A stretch of DNA of 64,000 nt. It comes from Gaeumannomyces sp. JS-464. Taxonomy: Eukaryota > Ascomycota > Sordariomycetes > Magnaporthales > Magnaporthaceae. The first letter of the stretch is position 1. Every line of letters begins with the position of its first letter. The DNA lies in the NCBI GenBank assembly GCA_002197995.1, contig NGZR01000001.1, positions 3,844,001 to 3,908,000 of the forward strand, written 5' to 3'. Below are positions 49,070-60,813 of the stretch, piece after piece. Below the pieces are notes generated by a model. That model searched no databases and had not been told where the DNA came from. It saw nothing but the letters and a program-made list of their open reading frames with translations. Made by a program: the position numbers and the translations under genes.

Positions 49070-50868
49070 ATGGCCGCGACGGAACACGCCGGCCGCGACG
49101 GCAGCCCCGGGGAGAAGACAGCGATCCCAGGGGCCGGCGCCAGCAGGGGCTCGGACTCGGAGCTCGGCGACGTGGGGCCCGAGAACGCGGTGCTCGGCGC
49201 CGACCTGACCGCCGGCGAGGGCTGGTACGCCCGGGCCCAGCGCTTCGTCGGCCGCTTCGGCGTCGAGCAGCGCGGCATCGAGCGCGTGCCCACCGACGAG
49301 CGCTCCGACTCTGACATGAGCCACATCGGGAGCTTGGTAAATACCTGCCCCCCTTTCCTTTGTCCCTTTGTTCGGTTCGCCTCGCCTGTCAAACTGTTTC
49401 AGAGGCTGACAATGGGGAACGCCCTCCTTTAAAAAGTGGCTGTCGGCAAACATGACCGTTTCGACGTTCGCCATCGGCGTGCTCGCGAGGCCCGTATTCG
49501 GCCTCGGCTTCGTCGACGCGGCCGTCACCATCTTCTCATCAACATACTCGGCATACTCCCCGTGAGCTTCTTTGCCACGTTCGGGCCACGATTCGGTCTG
49601 AGGCAGATGATCCTGTCCAGGTTTTTCTTTGGCTTCCAAGGCGTGAGATTCAGTGTGTTCCAAAACCCCCCTTGGTTACTTTGTCGTGTACCGGGGTTGA
49701 AAGATAAAGGGTCAAAACGCACCAGACACAAAGCCAGCTGACTCTTCTTGTCTTGCCAGTCGCCGTCTTCAACATTCTCGCATGCCTCGGCTGGTCTTCT
49801 GTAAATGTCATCGTGGGCTCCCAGCTCCTCCACGCCGTCAATGCCAGCTTCCCGAGCTGGGCGGGCATCCTAACCATCGCGCTCTCGACCCTGATCATCA
49901 CGACGTTTGGGTACCGCGTCGTGCACGTGTACGAAAAGTTCGCCTGGATCCCCGTCTTCGCAATCTTCCTCGTCGTCGCCGGCCTTTTTGGCCGCAGCGG
50001 CCGGTTCGACGGGCGGCTGGCAGCTCTGGCGGCGGCGGCCACGCCCGCCGACGAGGCCGGCGCCGTGCTGGGCTTCGCCGCCTCCGTCTTCGGCTTCGCC
50101 ACGGGCTGGGCCTCGCTGGCGTCCGACTACACCGTCTACCAGCCGGCCGCCCGGCCGCGCCCGGCCGTCTTCGCCTGGACCTTCTGCGGCCTGCTCTTCC
50201 CGCTGTGCTTCAGCGAGCTGCTCGGCGCCGCCGTCATGACGGCCTCGGCCTCCGACGAGGCCCTCGCCGACGCGTACTCGCGGGCCCACGTTGGCGGGGT
50301 CCTGGCCTACGTGCTGGTCCCCCCCTTGGGCCGGTTCGGCCAGTTCTGCATGGTGGTGTTGGCGCTGTCCATCGTCGCGAACAACTGCCCAAACATTTAT
50401 TCCGTCTCCCTGACCCTGCAGGTCATGGCGGCGCGCTCGCAGCGGGTCCCGCGTTTCGTTTGGACCGTGGTCGCCACCTGCATCTACGTTGCCATCTCCA
50501 TCCCTGGCTACGACAATTTCGAAACCTGGCTGGAGAACTTTATGGTTATCATTGGATACTGGCTTGCCGTGTACGAAGGCGTAGCTTTAACCGAGCATTT
50601 TGTGTTCCGCCGCGGCTTTTCCGGTTACGACCCGGAGGACTATACCGAGCCGGACCGCCTGCCGCCTGGCTATGCCGGCCTGGCGTCGTTTCTCTGCGGC
50701 GTCCTCGGCGCTGCCATGGGCATGAATCAGGTCTGGTTCACCGGTCCCATAGGGAAGCTGGCTGGCGGGTCGGCCGGCGGCGACATCGGCTTTGAGCTGG
50801 CCTTCTCCTTCTCAAGCCTGTCTTACATGTTGCTACGAACCATCGAGAAAAAGCGGTTTGGGAGGTAA
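49070..50868 (+). CDS. Purine-cytosine permease (NCS1 family)
   Basis: Plasma-membrane proton symporter for purines and cytosine, of the yeast Fcy2 type. Exons 49070-49336, 49437-49652 and 49760-50868. The cytosolic N-terminus (GVEQRGIERVPTDERSD) precedes WLSANMTVSTFAIGVLA, the family's first helix signature, reached through an intron with a GCTGAC branch site and the weak acceptor AAAAAG. ILACLGWSSVNVIVGSQLL, GFATGWASLASDYTVYQP and FSFSSLSYMLLRTIEKKRFG mark later helices and the end. One C is missing near 49535, where the frame shifts inside helix 2; the corrected protein has 530 residues and about 12 helices, the usual size. The second intron uses donor GTGTGT at 49653. An AATAAA lies at 50973. 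Confidence 0.9.
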
Positions 50869-50972
50869 CGGCATATCTCGTTGGCATCCAGACTGCTAGC
50901 CCGTTCTCCTGGGAAGGGTTGGGAGCAGAAAGGGATCTGTCTATTCGGCCTTCTTTTACATAACCAGCGTTT

Positions 50973-50978
50973 AATAAA
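50973..50978 (+). terminator. AATAAA polyadenylation signal of the permease gene
   Basis: AATAAA 105 bases after the permease stop codon. Confidence 0.45.
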
Positions 50979-51415
50979 CCCTGCGAGATGTCGCGGAACA
51001 GGAACCGCCAATTACGTTGTGCATTCAGTTCGACTGCTCGCTTCTCGGAGCACTTTAACAATTGCATAAAATATCATCGAGTCCTTTGTTTAACTCGACA
51101 ACTGAGAAACAAAGCCCTCGGTTCGTAGGGAGGGACGAGAGAGAGATCGGATTCAGTCGAGCTCGCTTAAAATAAAAGATGATACCAATACAAAGGGGTC
51201 CTTTTTCCAACCCAACATAACTCCATAAAATATTCCCATTTAGGCTGTGTGTGCACGCTTGGTCAGTGTCCTTACGGGGCCAGCCTCCAGGCTGGTTCGC
51301 TAGACACTGTTTTCAAAAAAAAAAAAAAAAGGAAAGGAGTTAGGATTAGTAATAAAGGAAAAAGAAAAGACCGGAAAGGAAACATGGGGCGGCAGGTCGC
51401 GCGCGATATGGCCCC
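50979..51415. other. Convergent intergenic region
   Basis: AT-rich spacer with an (A)16 run (51315-51330). No gene seen. Confidence 0.4.
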
Positions 51416-51979
51416 TCAAAGCTCCGACTTCTTGATGGCTGGCAGAGACATGTGAATAGTAAAGGCGTGCCCGCGAGTGGTCGGCCGTGGCCCCTCAGAG
51501 GTACGGAAGTATTGCTTGCATGCGTAGCAATTGCAATGACCTTCCACCCCTGGCTCATCACGAACGGGACCGTCATTCTCCCACGTGCGAAATCGACTGC
51601 GGAAGTCCTCAAGATCAAGGGCGCGCTTGTTGGGTGGAGTTATCGAGCGGGTGTTCGCGCGTGTTGGAGCCGTGGACATGTCGCCGATATCCAGGTAGCC
51701 GGAGTGGCGGCGGTCTTTAACCCCAACTTCGGGTAAGGAGGTGCCGTGAATTTGAAACCGAGGTGATTGCGTGTATGGACTATCTTGTTCTGACCGAGCC
51801 ATAGCACAAGAGGAATGAGGAAGACGTCCAAGGACGGTCATGGCTGTGGGGTTCGAAGAGTCGACCGCGGATTCATCCTCGATGCCGGACTGAGGCTTGA
51901 TATCGAACGCAGGCTCAACGGACGATGCGTTGGGAACGATGCGGCCGGGCGCGAACATGGCTGACACAAATCGAGGACT
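51416..51979 (-). CDS. Open frame in phase behind the PEX13 stop codon
   Basis: After the PEX13 stop (TAG, 51980-51982) the same frame stays open for 188 codons, to a stop at 51416. The first ATG is at 51958 (MFAPGRIVPN), only 21 bases beyond the PEX13 stop, too close for an ordinary separate promoter. Codon 100 on reads like protein (RALDLEDFRSRFRTWENDGP, then GHCNCYACKQYF). It ends in KKSEL, which is not a standard peroxisomal PTS1. It could be a readthrough extension of PEX13, an overlapping separate gene, or chance; by chance a run this long is rare. The context TAG-AGT is not one of the known leaky ones. No domain recognised. Confidence 0.3.
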   Translation of the reverse strand, partial: SPRFVSAMFAPGRIVPNASSVEPAFDIKPQSGIEDESAVDSSNPTAMTVLGRLPHSSCAMARSEQDSPYTQSPRFQIHGTSLPEVGVKDRRHSGYLDIGDMSTAPTRANTRSITPPNKRALDLEDFRSRFRTWENDGPVRDEPGVEGHCNCYACKQYFRTSEGPRPTTRGHAFTIHMSLPAIKKSEL

Positions 51980-53503
51980 CTAACTATAAAATTGTGACTT
52001 CTGGAAGCTCTCGGCACTGATGTCACCGATCTTGGACGAGGGAACCGGGGGCGCCTGCTTCTGTACCGCCATACTCGCGGGTGCGCTGACGCTGCTGGTC
52101 AGCGAGCTAGTTCTAGTGCTCTCACCGCCAGCGGCAGCGGCGCTGTCCTTAATAGCGGCCCTAGCGACAGCAGCAGATCCGGCAGTGTTTGTTGGTCTGA
52201 CGCCGCATGATCTCGAGGAAGTTAGCCGGGAGATATCCAATGCGTCCGTCCCTAGAACGGCATCGCCACCATTCACATGGGCTTCCGTTCGGGTCGGTGC
52301 GGCCCAAAACTGCGACAAAATCGCCCTTCTTCACGGCCAGATCGACACCAGCCGTGGGGCCGCCGCCTTGCTGCGCCAGCGTCGTTGGGTCAAAGTCGTA
52401 AAGAACGCGGCAGAACTCGAGCTGGGTCGGATCCACTGCCAGTTGCTGCTGGCTCTGTACCTCGAGGCGGCGGCGCTGCTCCTCCTTGGGAGGCAGCCAG
52501 GGACCTGATGGCCTTGCTCATGAGGAAAGGAAGACCGAAGGCGGCGAGGACGAAGAAGAAGAGCGGCTTGCGGCTGGGGCGGAGCTTGCCGTCTGGACCA
52601 AGGTTGGCGGCGCCGCTACGGCCCTCGAATCGCGCGAAGGCGGCTGGCGTGAGAGCCTTGGCATCGGCGGGCATCGGCCTGCCAGTAAGCTTCGCGATGA
52701 GGCTCCTGATCCAGCGCATCAGGGTAAAGATGCCCAGGACGGAGCCAAGAGCGTCGCGCAGATTGCCAAACTGCTCGGCCACAGAGACCATGGCTATAGA
52801 CGTTATTATGGTCAGCAAGGGGAACCAGCAAGTCAGAGCACCAGAGATTGTGGCAGCACGAACCGAAGAAGCTCGAGTGTGTGGCCATGTAGGTACTCTC
52901 AAGCATCTGCGCAAACCCCCCAAAAGCGCCGACGATCCCCTCAAGCATCTGGAAGGTTTGCTGGGTGCTCATGTTGAAGCGGTTGGTCAGGCTATTGGGG
53001 TCGTTGGGGTCGCCCTGCGCGCCGGCCATGCCTCCACCATACATGCCGCCGCCATACATGCCACCGCCGTATCCGCCGTAACCGCCATACATGCCGCCAC
53101 CATAACCACCGTAGCCTCCGAACCGCGAATACATTCCTCCGCCGTACGGCGAAGAGTAGCCCGCCCCGTACGGAGACGCGCCGTAGGGGCTAGCGCCGAG
53201 GGGTCTCGAGTACGCGGCGGCGGCCTGAGTGACGGTGCTGGTCAAGCTGGTCGGTAGGGCAGGAAGAGCGGGCGCGCCGCTCGTGGCTGGGGTTGCCGTC
53301 GTGGTTGCGGGTATCGCGGGGTTCGCAGAGGTCGCAGGGGCCGATACTGCTGTGAAGCCACGGTTAGGATCGCGTAGAATCCGGCGTACCGCCGGTGCTG
53401 CTTGCGCACTTGCGCCTGGGGCGAGCGAGCCCGGGAAGGCGTTCATACTTGGTGACGCTGCAGTCGCGCCTGCTCTCTCCCACGGCTTCGGTGGCGATGC
53501 CAT
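51980..53503 (-). CDS. PEX13: Peroxisomal docking protein Pex13, two frameshifts
   Basis: Peroxisome membrane protein of the Pex13/Pex14 docking complex that takes in Pex5-bound cargo. Exon 1 (52864-53503) starts MASPPKPWERAGA and continues through a Gly/Tyr/Met-rich region (GGYGGGMYGG repeats) of the type known to form a meshwork in the import pore. The conserved block FNMSTQQTFQMLEGIVGAFG crosses into exon 2 (51980-52793) via an intron with donor GTTCGT. A membrane segment (FFFVLAAFGLPFLM) follows. The SH3 domain (FCRVLYDFDPTT to GRIGYLPANFLEIM) binds Pex14/Pex5. The end is ISAESFQKSQFYS. Two T runs (52485-52486 and 52188-52190) are each one base too long; removing both gives 483 residues. 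Such an essential import factor is unlikely to be truly dead. Confidence 0.9.
53030..53200 (-). repeat. Gly-Tyr-Met coding repeats in PEX13
   Basis: Imperfect units GGYGGYGGGMYGG and GGGMYGGGM encode the low-complexity N-terminal part of Pex13. Such YG-rich repeats are conserved in composition, not sequence, across Pex13 proteins (family knowledge). Confidence 0.8.
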
Positions 53504-54281
53504 TTCTGCGCCGGTCAGTCTGGATCGTTGGCGAGCTGGCTACACTCGCTGCCGTGACGGTCCGTTGTGCGCCCCTGGATCAGAAATCTCAGGGATCGGT
53601 AGCGAAGGCGGTGGTCGCAGAGTCGAGCTCTCGCCACGCGGACGGGCGACTTCGGCTTGCCCCCGTCCGACCGTCGGGTCAGGGCAGGGAGCGGGCCGTT
53701 CTGCAAAGAAAGAGACGTTGGATAAACAGTAATTTACAAAGGAAGACAAAATGCAGCGCGGGCGGAGCGACTGCCGATGGCGCTGGAGGGCGAGGGATGA
53801 TGGTCGCTTGGTGATTGACAAAGGCAGCACGGTCCAAACGTGTAACCTGGGAACCTTTTGGGGCCTGGGCTGGGTTGGATGGAACTCGGTGTGGGGATGT
53901 GGACTGAAATCGAGATTATGTCAGCGGCCCAACTGCGGTGGCGGGAGGGAGCGGCCGGGGGCCTGCCATGTGAACGAGCTCGGTCGGCTTCGGCTCTGGG
54001 GAAACGAAGCCAGAGAGCCTCGGCGTTGGGCACATTTGCCCCACAAAACCAGAGCTGCTCACGGGTGTCCGTCGCCAGGGGCTGCCTGCGCGTGTCGGGC
54101 CAAATTCAATGCTCAAGGTGCCATCACTTCTCCGCGCTACACTGTGACTTTGTGTATTTCAAGAGACTAAAAGTGCATTCAAAACGGAGGACAATCAAAA
54201 ACTGATAAATCACTATCGAGAACCACGCGCTCCCATTTCATCTTTGAATCTCCAACACGCCTCGTTCCTCGACGATCTCGC
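53504..54281. other. PEX13 promoter region
   Basis: Upstream flank of PEX13 and 3' flank of the NmrA-like gene. Short open frames only. Confidence 0.4.
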
Positions 54282-55462
54282 TCACTGGAGATCCTTGAAT
54301 GCCTTCGAAGAGGCCAGGAACTCAGGCCAAGTCGTGAGCTTCTCACCCGCACCCTCAGCCAGCTTCGCTGTGCCGTCCAGGCTGGCGCCGCCATAGTAGC
54401 CGCCCTCGGCGAAGAGCCGCATGTTCTGGAGCAGCTCCTCGGCTATCGCGGGCCCGCCCATGCGCGGGGCCATGAACGCGATATAGTCGGCATGCGGCGT
54501 GCTGTAGAAGCGCGCCGTGGCCCCGTCGCGCGGGAAGGCGGCGCGGAACCCGGCCACGAGCTCGTCCGGGGTCATGTACGCCGCCGCCGCGTACACGCGC
54601 TCGCCCAGGAGCGAGCCGCGGTTCAGCACGATGGCCTTGACGTACTTGCCGCTGTCACCGACCTGGAAGATGGGGATCGGCGCGTCCGCCGGCACGGGCA
54701 GCGCCAGCGTCCAGGCGTTGTCGGGCGGGCTCGGCCGGAGAGCGCCCGTCTCGAGGTTCGAAAGGTAGAAGCCGGGCATGAAGAAGGTCGAGGGCACCCC
54801 GACCGATCGTGCGTATGCCTCGACTTCGGCCTTGCTGTCAAAGTGCAAGACCTTGTCGAGCTTTCCGTTGGTGACTGTTTGTCTGATGTCAGCCAGACCC
54901 AACACATCTTCATCTTTCTCCCCACCGTCCAAGTAGATTTTACTTACGTTCGGTCACGTTGAGCAAAGAGCTCAGGATGAGATGTTGGACATTGTTTTCC
55001 TGTCGCGCGGCTACTGGCAGTACGCTGCTTGCCCGATAGCAGAAGACGCGAGTGCCAGACTGACCTTGGCGGCATCGACAATGTTCTTGCCCTGCTCTAT
55101 CTCCCGCTCTTTGCTGCCAGTCTCCCAGTAGTTGGTGACGGCGAACACTGTATCGGAACCCGCCAGAGCCTTGGCCAGGGAGCTCTTGTCGTCCATATCG
55201 GCCTGGTTTTGTGGCACGCAATGGGCGCATCTCGTCAGAAAGGCCGTTGATGAGAATATTCAGGGGTATATATGGCACTTACAGCGACAACTTCGACACC
55301 CTTGGCAGCCAGGGCCTGAGCCGCCGGCTTGGACACGTCACGAGTGATACCGCGGACAGTCCATTCCGCCTTCAACTTGGGATCAGAAACGAATATCTCC
55401 ACGATCGAACCGCCCTGCTTGCCGGTAGCACCGAAGACGGTGATGGTCTTCTTGCCAGCCAT
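54282..55462 (-). CDS. NmrA-like family NAD(P)-binding protein
   Basis: Atypical short-chain dehydrogenase fold that binds NAD(P) and usually acts as a redox sensor or regulator; the name-giving member NmrA represses nitrogen metabolism via the GATA factor AreA, but most paralogues have other or unknown jobs. Four exons: 55283-55462, 55065-55202, 54948-54999 and 54282-54874, total 320 residues in phase. The glycine-rich nucleotide loop is GATGKQGGS (residues 11-19). ADMDDKSSLAKAL, FAVTNYWE and HLILSSLLNVTE are typical of the family. The STFFMPGFYLSNLE block marks the substrate-binding half. It lacks the Tyr-x3-Lys dehydrogenase pair at the usual place as far as I can tell, in line with a regulatory role (inference). 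No frameshift. Confidence 0.88.
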
Positions 55463-56453
55463 TGCGGTTTCTGTATATGATGTCTTTATAAAATAGCTTG
55501 GCGGAATGGTAGGAAGAGGCTAGTAGATAGAAGACTAGGCTGCTGGATGCTATAAAGCTGGTTGAAGTGGTATTTAGGTATGTGGATGAGTAATCAGGAG
55601 ATGAGGGCTAGATGTTTGTGATGGTGAAGAAGAATGTCATTGCCAGAGATATATCGAGCGATACGCGCGATACTTATACGCGACATTCTACCTAGCTACA
55701 AGAGAGGCGCCCAGTGACACTCGGCGACCTCGATCGAGCCCTCCTACTGCCCGCCCAACCGACGCCATATTTTCCGTTGTGCATGTACTATCCAAGAGAA
55801 ACACAGGCAGGAAGATGTCGGCGTAGACTGATGACGTGTGGAGTGTCTGGCATGCTTTGTCACCAGGATCATTTAGTCAGGGTATCAAATCGGACAAGGA
55901 CAAAGGCTGGATGTGGGATCCACATTACAGAGTATGTCGAAAGTACTTGGGGCTCTTCAAAGCCCGCTTGTCGTCCCCCGTTCTCTCGATGCGGGGTATG
56001 GCCAGAGCAGTCTAGGTCTCGGCCACCAGCGAGGGGGACCGTAATAGCGAAGACCTGAGCCTTTGTGATGCACCTTCGTCAGCATCCAGACGGCCAATCT
56101 CGCCGACACTAGCCTGGCCTTGGCTGCATATGTAAGCATGGACCTTGCGCTTTCAGTGTTGGGACCAATCAAATGTGCATCCGCCGCGGCCGCGTTCGCC
56201 GCATCTTCTCTTTTCATGGCTTGGCGCCACGGCGGCTAGTGTGGAGGCGATTACAAAATCCAGTATCAGGCTCGCTGGATAGGTAGCGATGGGTATTGGA
56301 GCATCACGGCGATGTGGCATCAAGGCTTCGGCCTTGCATAACTATTAGTGTTCTTACGTTGTTGTAGAATTAGGGCTGCCGTCGACTTGCACCAGATGAC
56401 GTTCCTTCGTATTGCTTTCCGCATGCAATGTAGACAAGTCTAGGACCTTTGCC
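55463..56453. other. Intergenic region upstream of the NmrA-like gene
   Basis: Promoter side of the NmrA-like gene, AT-rich between 55463 and 55700, with a TTATAAAG element (minus strand, about 55485-55493) that lies close to the ATG. No gene recognised. Confidence 0.4.
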
Positions 56454-59400
56454 TTACGCCCCACCACCTCTTTTACCCCTTTTCCGTCCGCGAGTCGCCT
56501 TCCGACTACTTCCTACATCGACAAACTCGTCGTCGTCGCCGTTGCCGTCGCTGACAGATACGGCTTCTGCGTTTATCATTTCTAGGTCGTCGCCAACAGA
56601 CACAGCAGACCCACGAGCCTTCCTCTTCTGCCCGCTTCTTCCCTTCGCTGTTCTGCTGCTTCCCTCTGCAGCGTCCGATCCCCCTGCCGCTCCTGGCCGT
56701 CCTCAGATGCTGCGGCACGCTCCGCGCTGTTGTTGCTGCTCCCGGCCTGGGCTTTCAACCTGGACACAGCGACCGCCATCCGTTTGCTGCCTCCCCTTGC
56801 TGGCTGTCTCCGCGGGGCGAACGCTTCTCTCCCCCGCCTCCCACAGACTCTCCCCCAACCGCAGTCATGGGCCCAGAAACTGCCGCCCGTGCGCCGGCGC
56901 CGACGGTGCCCGAGAAGTAACGTGTGATGTTGCTTTGTGTGCCCTCGGCCTCGCGCCTGTTCATGTCGCGGACGACTGGCACCAGAATCTCGTCTGTGCG
57001 CTCCTCGTCCCAGCCCACCGTCGACATCAAGAACGCCCGCAGGCCGCGTAGGTCCGGCGCCCCCCACTGGAACGGCTGCGGGTCGCTGTCCACCTCGGGC
57101 CGCATGTATGCCTCGGGCACGGCCGGGCTGGGGAATCCGGGAGGGAGGAAGAGCCGCTTCCCCTGCGACTTGCGGAACTTGCGCCGAAACGTCGAGCGCT
57201 CGGGCTCGGCGTCACGGGGGTTCAGCTGCGTCACCGACTGCACGCCGTGCCACCACTCGGCAAACTGCTTGAGGCCATCCTCGCCGGGGAACTCGGACAG
57301 GATCTCGACGGCAGTCACCGGCCCGATACCTGGCAGCCCGTCAGTGTAGTCGGACCCCAGCAGTTGAGCGAGCGCCACGAGCTGTGGGCGGCCTAGCGAC
57401 AGGTCACTCTCCAGGTCCGATGAGAGGTAGCACTCGACGAACTTGTTGCCGTTGAACATGTTCTTGTACACGCGCGTGCCTCCAAAGAGAAACGTGTCCG
57501 AGTCGTCGGTCACGATGCCGTCGACGAGGCCTAGCCGCACGAGCTCTGCACACTGCGCCTCCGCCTCCATGGGCGCGGTTATGTAGGGTATACCGAACAG
57601 CCGGAGCAGCTGCTGGCACTCTGCCACCATGACTTGTGACACCTCGTCCGCGTCTCGCCGGTCGCGCTTCTGCTGCGCCCTTAGCTGCCGCAGCTCCTTC
57701 TCATACAACAGAGGGTCCCTGACCTCATCCTGGGCTGCCGATGCTGAGGGTATGTGGTTGTTGAGCGTGCTCGCAAAGCGGGCGTGCGCCTCGGCTTCCT
57801 CAGCCATCTGCACTAGCAGCTCCTCATCGTCAGAGTCGCTGAATTCGTTGAAATCCTCGCCGGTAGCAAAGGCGTCGCCGGCCTGAGCGGCATCAAGAGT
57901 GTCCCCTGCTATCCCATCCTCTAGGCTTGGAATGGGCACATCCTCAAAGGCTGCGTCGTCCTCTTTGTCCTGGTCCTCCGGCTCGAGAGTAATCGAAGGC
58001 TCGGGCACGCTTGTAGGTGCCTCCACGATACTGACGTCCTCAAATGTCACTTCGGGTGAGGATGGGGGAGAAGACACAGCTGGCGCGGTAACGGCTAGCT
58101 CGGCGGCGTGAACTGGCTCCGGTTCTGGCTCTTTTCTAGATTGAAGCTCTGACTGTGCTTCGACTAGGGTTTCTCCTGGCTCGTCGGGTTCTTCCGGCGG
58201 CGCAACCTCAGGAGCCTGCTGTGAAGTTGTAATTTTCGGAGGGGGTGCCTCGATAATTTCGACGATATCGTCTTCGCCTTCGGAAGAGGACTCGATAACC
58301 ACTAGTTGGTTCCTCTGCTCGCGCTGGAAGCGCAAGCGTTCCTCCAATGCATACTGACGGTCCTGCGCGCTCATTTCCGCATGCGATTCCACCTGGCTCC
58401 GCACCGCATCCCTGATGTCGCCTTGATTATCTTGAAGCCACGGGGGAAGCGGGAGAGGACGTTCCGGCTCGGGAGTCGGCCTCTCGAATCCTCCTGCAAG
58501 CTCGTCCTCGTCGTCAAGTTCGTGCGCCGCCGACTCCTTGGCGGTCAGGTTAGCCGTCGGGGCAGTGCCACCCTGAGGCACCGCCGGCGACGGTTGGGCG
58601 GAGGAAGAAGCCCTCCAGTCCAGTTTTTCGAACGGCAGCGGCCCGCCGAACGGATTTTTAAAACTTGCAGATGCGACTGGCTTTCCGGGCTCGGTATTTT
58701 TACTGATAGCCCCTTGCTGCTTCTTCTTGCGCCTTGCCGAAGCAATAGCGGCCTGCAAGTCTTCATCGCTGTCGCTATCGTTCCCACCAGCCACAGCTAC
58801 GCGCGGCCGGGGCACTAGGCGACTGGATCTGTTGTTGACGAGGCGGGCGATGGCCTTGCCGCTGAACCCTGGGATTGGTTTGGGCGCCTCCGCGGCCTTC
58901 TGTTCCCACTCTGGTCGCTGTTCGGCTTCGGCCGTGTCGACTTCTTCCCGAGACGCACCCGTTGCCTGCTGTGCTTCGTCATGGCCATGTTGAGTTTTGA
59001 GCGATAGAGCTATTGCTCGACTGACGTCTTCCTCCTCGTCTGCCTCCAGCCTGAGGTCCTCCTGTACTTGTTCCTCGAAGAGATCATCCATGTCGTTTTC
59101 CTGTGCCACACATGGACTCATCTTCGTGATTAGCAGCTTGCTTCCTGGTGGGCAATCTGTTTAGCCCTTCAATGGGGACGTCTTCAAAGTCGTCCTCATC
59201 CTCCCATTCGTCATCATCCTCGTCCTCGGGGTTGACAGCGAAGCGAGAGGGAGCATCGACGTCTATGGGATTGCTGGCTACGCCCTCGTTTTGCCGCGAA
59301 ACGACGCCGAGTGCCCAGCCGCCCTCCGCGCCGTCGTTCTTGACTAGAATGTACTCGCGATCCTTCTCACTGTTGATGCGGCCGCCGACTGTTAGGTCCG

Positions 59401-60301
59401 CGCTCTCGCCCATGCCCAGCTCGATCATGAGGCGCTGAGTCAGGCGATTGCGCTCCTGGACGCGCTCGATCTGGAACCGCGAGAAGGCGCGGCGGTCCGG
59501 GAACATGCTGTCTAGCTGCTCCTTGCTGAGGCCCATGCGCAGGCGACTGCGGATGCGGGCGGCGTTCAGGATGTTGAAGCGGTCGGCCGGCGGAAGGCTC
59601 TTGAAGAAGTCGCCGTCAAAGTCGATCTTGCTGAAGTCGTACAGGTTGACATCCTCGCCGCGGTGGAACTGGCGCGCGTAGTTCTCGAGCTCGTCGATGC
59701 TCATGACGCGCGGGTCGTTGGGCACTCCCATTTCGTGCATGCTTTTTTCCAGCTCTGGCAGGTGATATGCGTCCCGCTTGTGGAACTTCCGACTCTTTTG
59801 CCGCTCTGTCTGGCTCAGAAGCTCCTCGTCGGCGTAGACCAGGTCCTCCGCTGCTGGCATCACCTCGCCCTCGGCAATGCCGTCCTCGCCTTCCGCAGGG
59901 GCTGCAATGGCGGCGGTCTTGCGCCTGAGCCGATCGGCCTCACCCTCTGCAAGCCGCTGCATCTGCACGGCCAGCAGCTTGTTCGCGGTGCGGGTGGCAT
60001 CCTCACGACGGCCCTCACGGCGGCGGCGGCGGTTCTGCAGGGTAGCGCGCTTGAGGACGGGGGCACCGCCGTCGAAGACAAAGACGGGTTGGATGCCAAA
60101 CCAGAGCAGCTTGCAGATGCGGCGGAAGAACCCGACGACGTGGGAGCTACGCAGCGCGTTGCCCTCCTTGTCGCGGACAGCCTTGAGGAACTGGTAGATC
60201 CAGATGGACGCGTCCACGGCGAGGCGCTTGCGGTTCAGCGTCGCCAGGTTCGTCGGCCGGGCGCATGGCTGCAGCACCTGCCAAAGCCCGTTGACTCCCA
60301 T
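56454..60301 (-). CDS. RAD13: XPG/Rad13-type DNA repair endonuclease, three frameshifts
   Basis: Structure-specific nuclease that makes the 3' cut in nucleotide-excision repair (human XPG, yeast Rad2/Rad13), in the nucleus. No intron is needed: start at 60301 (MGVNGLWQVLQPCARP), stop at 56454. The N-region holds D30 (RLAVDASIWIY) and D77 (FVFDGG), the same positions as in human XPG. A long acidic spacer carries ubiquitin-interacting-like helices (EEDVSRAIALSLK). The I-region (APMEAEAQCAELVRLGLVDG, then TDDSDTFLFGG) supplies the other metal ligands, followed by the helix-hairpin-helix (LPGIGPVTAVEIL). SNITRYF is a PCNA-binding (PIP) box preceded by Gln. Slips lie between 59100 and 59150 (one base extra), in C5 at 56831-56835 and at 56618-56619 (one missing each). 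The sum restores 1282 residues. Confidence 0.92.
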
Positions 60302-60813
60302 CGCGGGTCTTCCGACGGGAGACTGACTACCTCAGGTAGCGCCCTGGCGTGGCGTCGATGATGTGGATGATTGTGAAAAAAGGACACCCCTGAGCCGGGA
60401 CACGTTCCTGCGGCTTTCACGGGATCTTAGGCCCGGCTCCCAGACATGTCATTGCTGATTCTGGATCCGGGCTCTCTAATACCCGCGATAGATCGAATGC
60501 ATGTGTTGATGGTTTGGAGAGAGCAGTATTGATCATCATCGAGCAGTGATTCCGGTTCCAGGCATCCAAGACCGACCTGGCTTAGCTCTGACTGCTGCTC
60601 GGAGCTAACCCTCAGCCCTCCGAGCACGCGGCGCACCCCAGCCCAGGGCCCTGGAATGCTCCACCCATCAGCGGGCCTATCCACTGGCGCTCCACTGAAC
60701 AGAGAGGGGATTGCTAGGTTGCCCGCGCCAGGAATTTGATTGCATCATCGCCCTCATCGCCATCGCATGCCCACGACACGTCGCGCTAACGACGCACGAG
60801 AGGCCTGTCGACG
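60302..60813. other. Divergent promoter of the XPG and NAA38 genes
   Basis: Compact head-to-head interval of 512 bases, likely holding both promoters. No TATA box seen. Confidence 0.5.
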
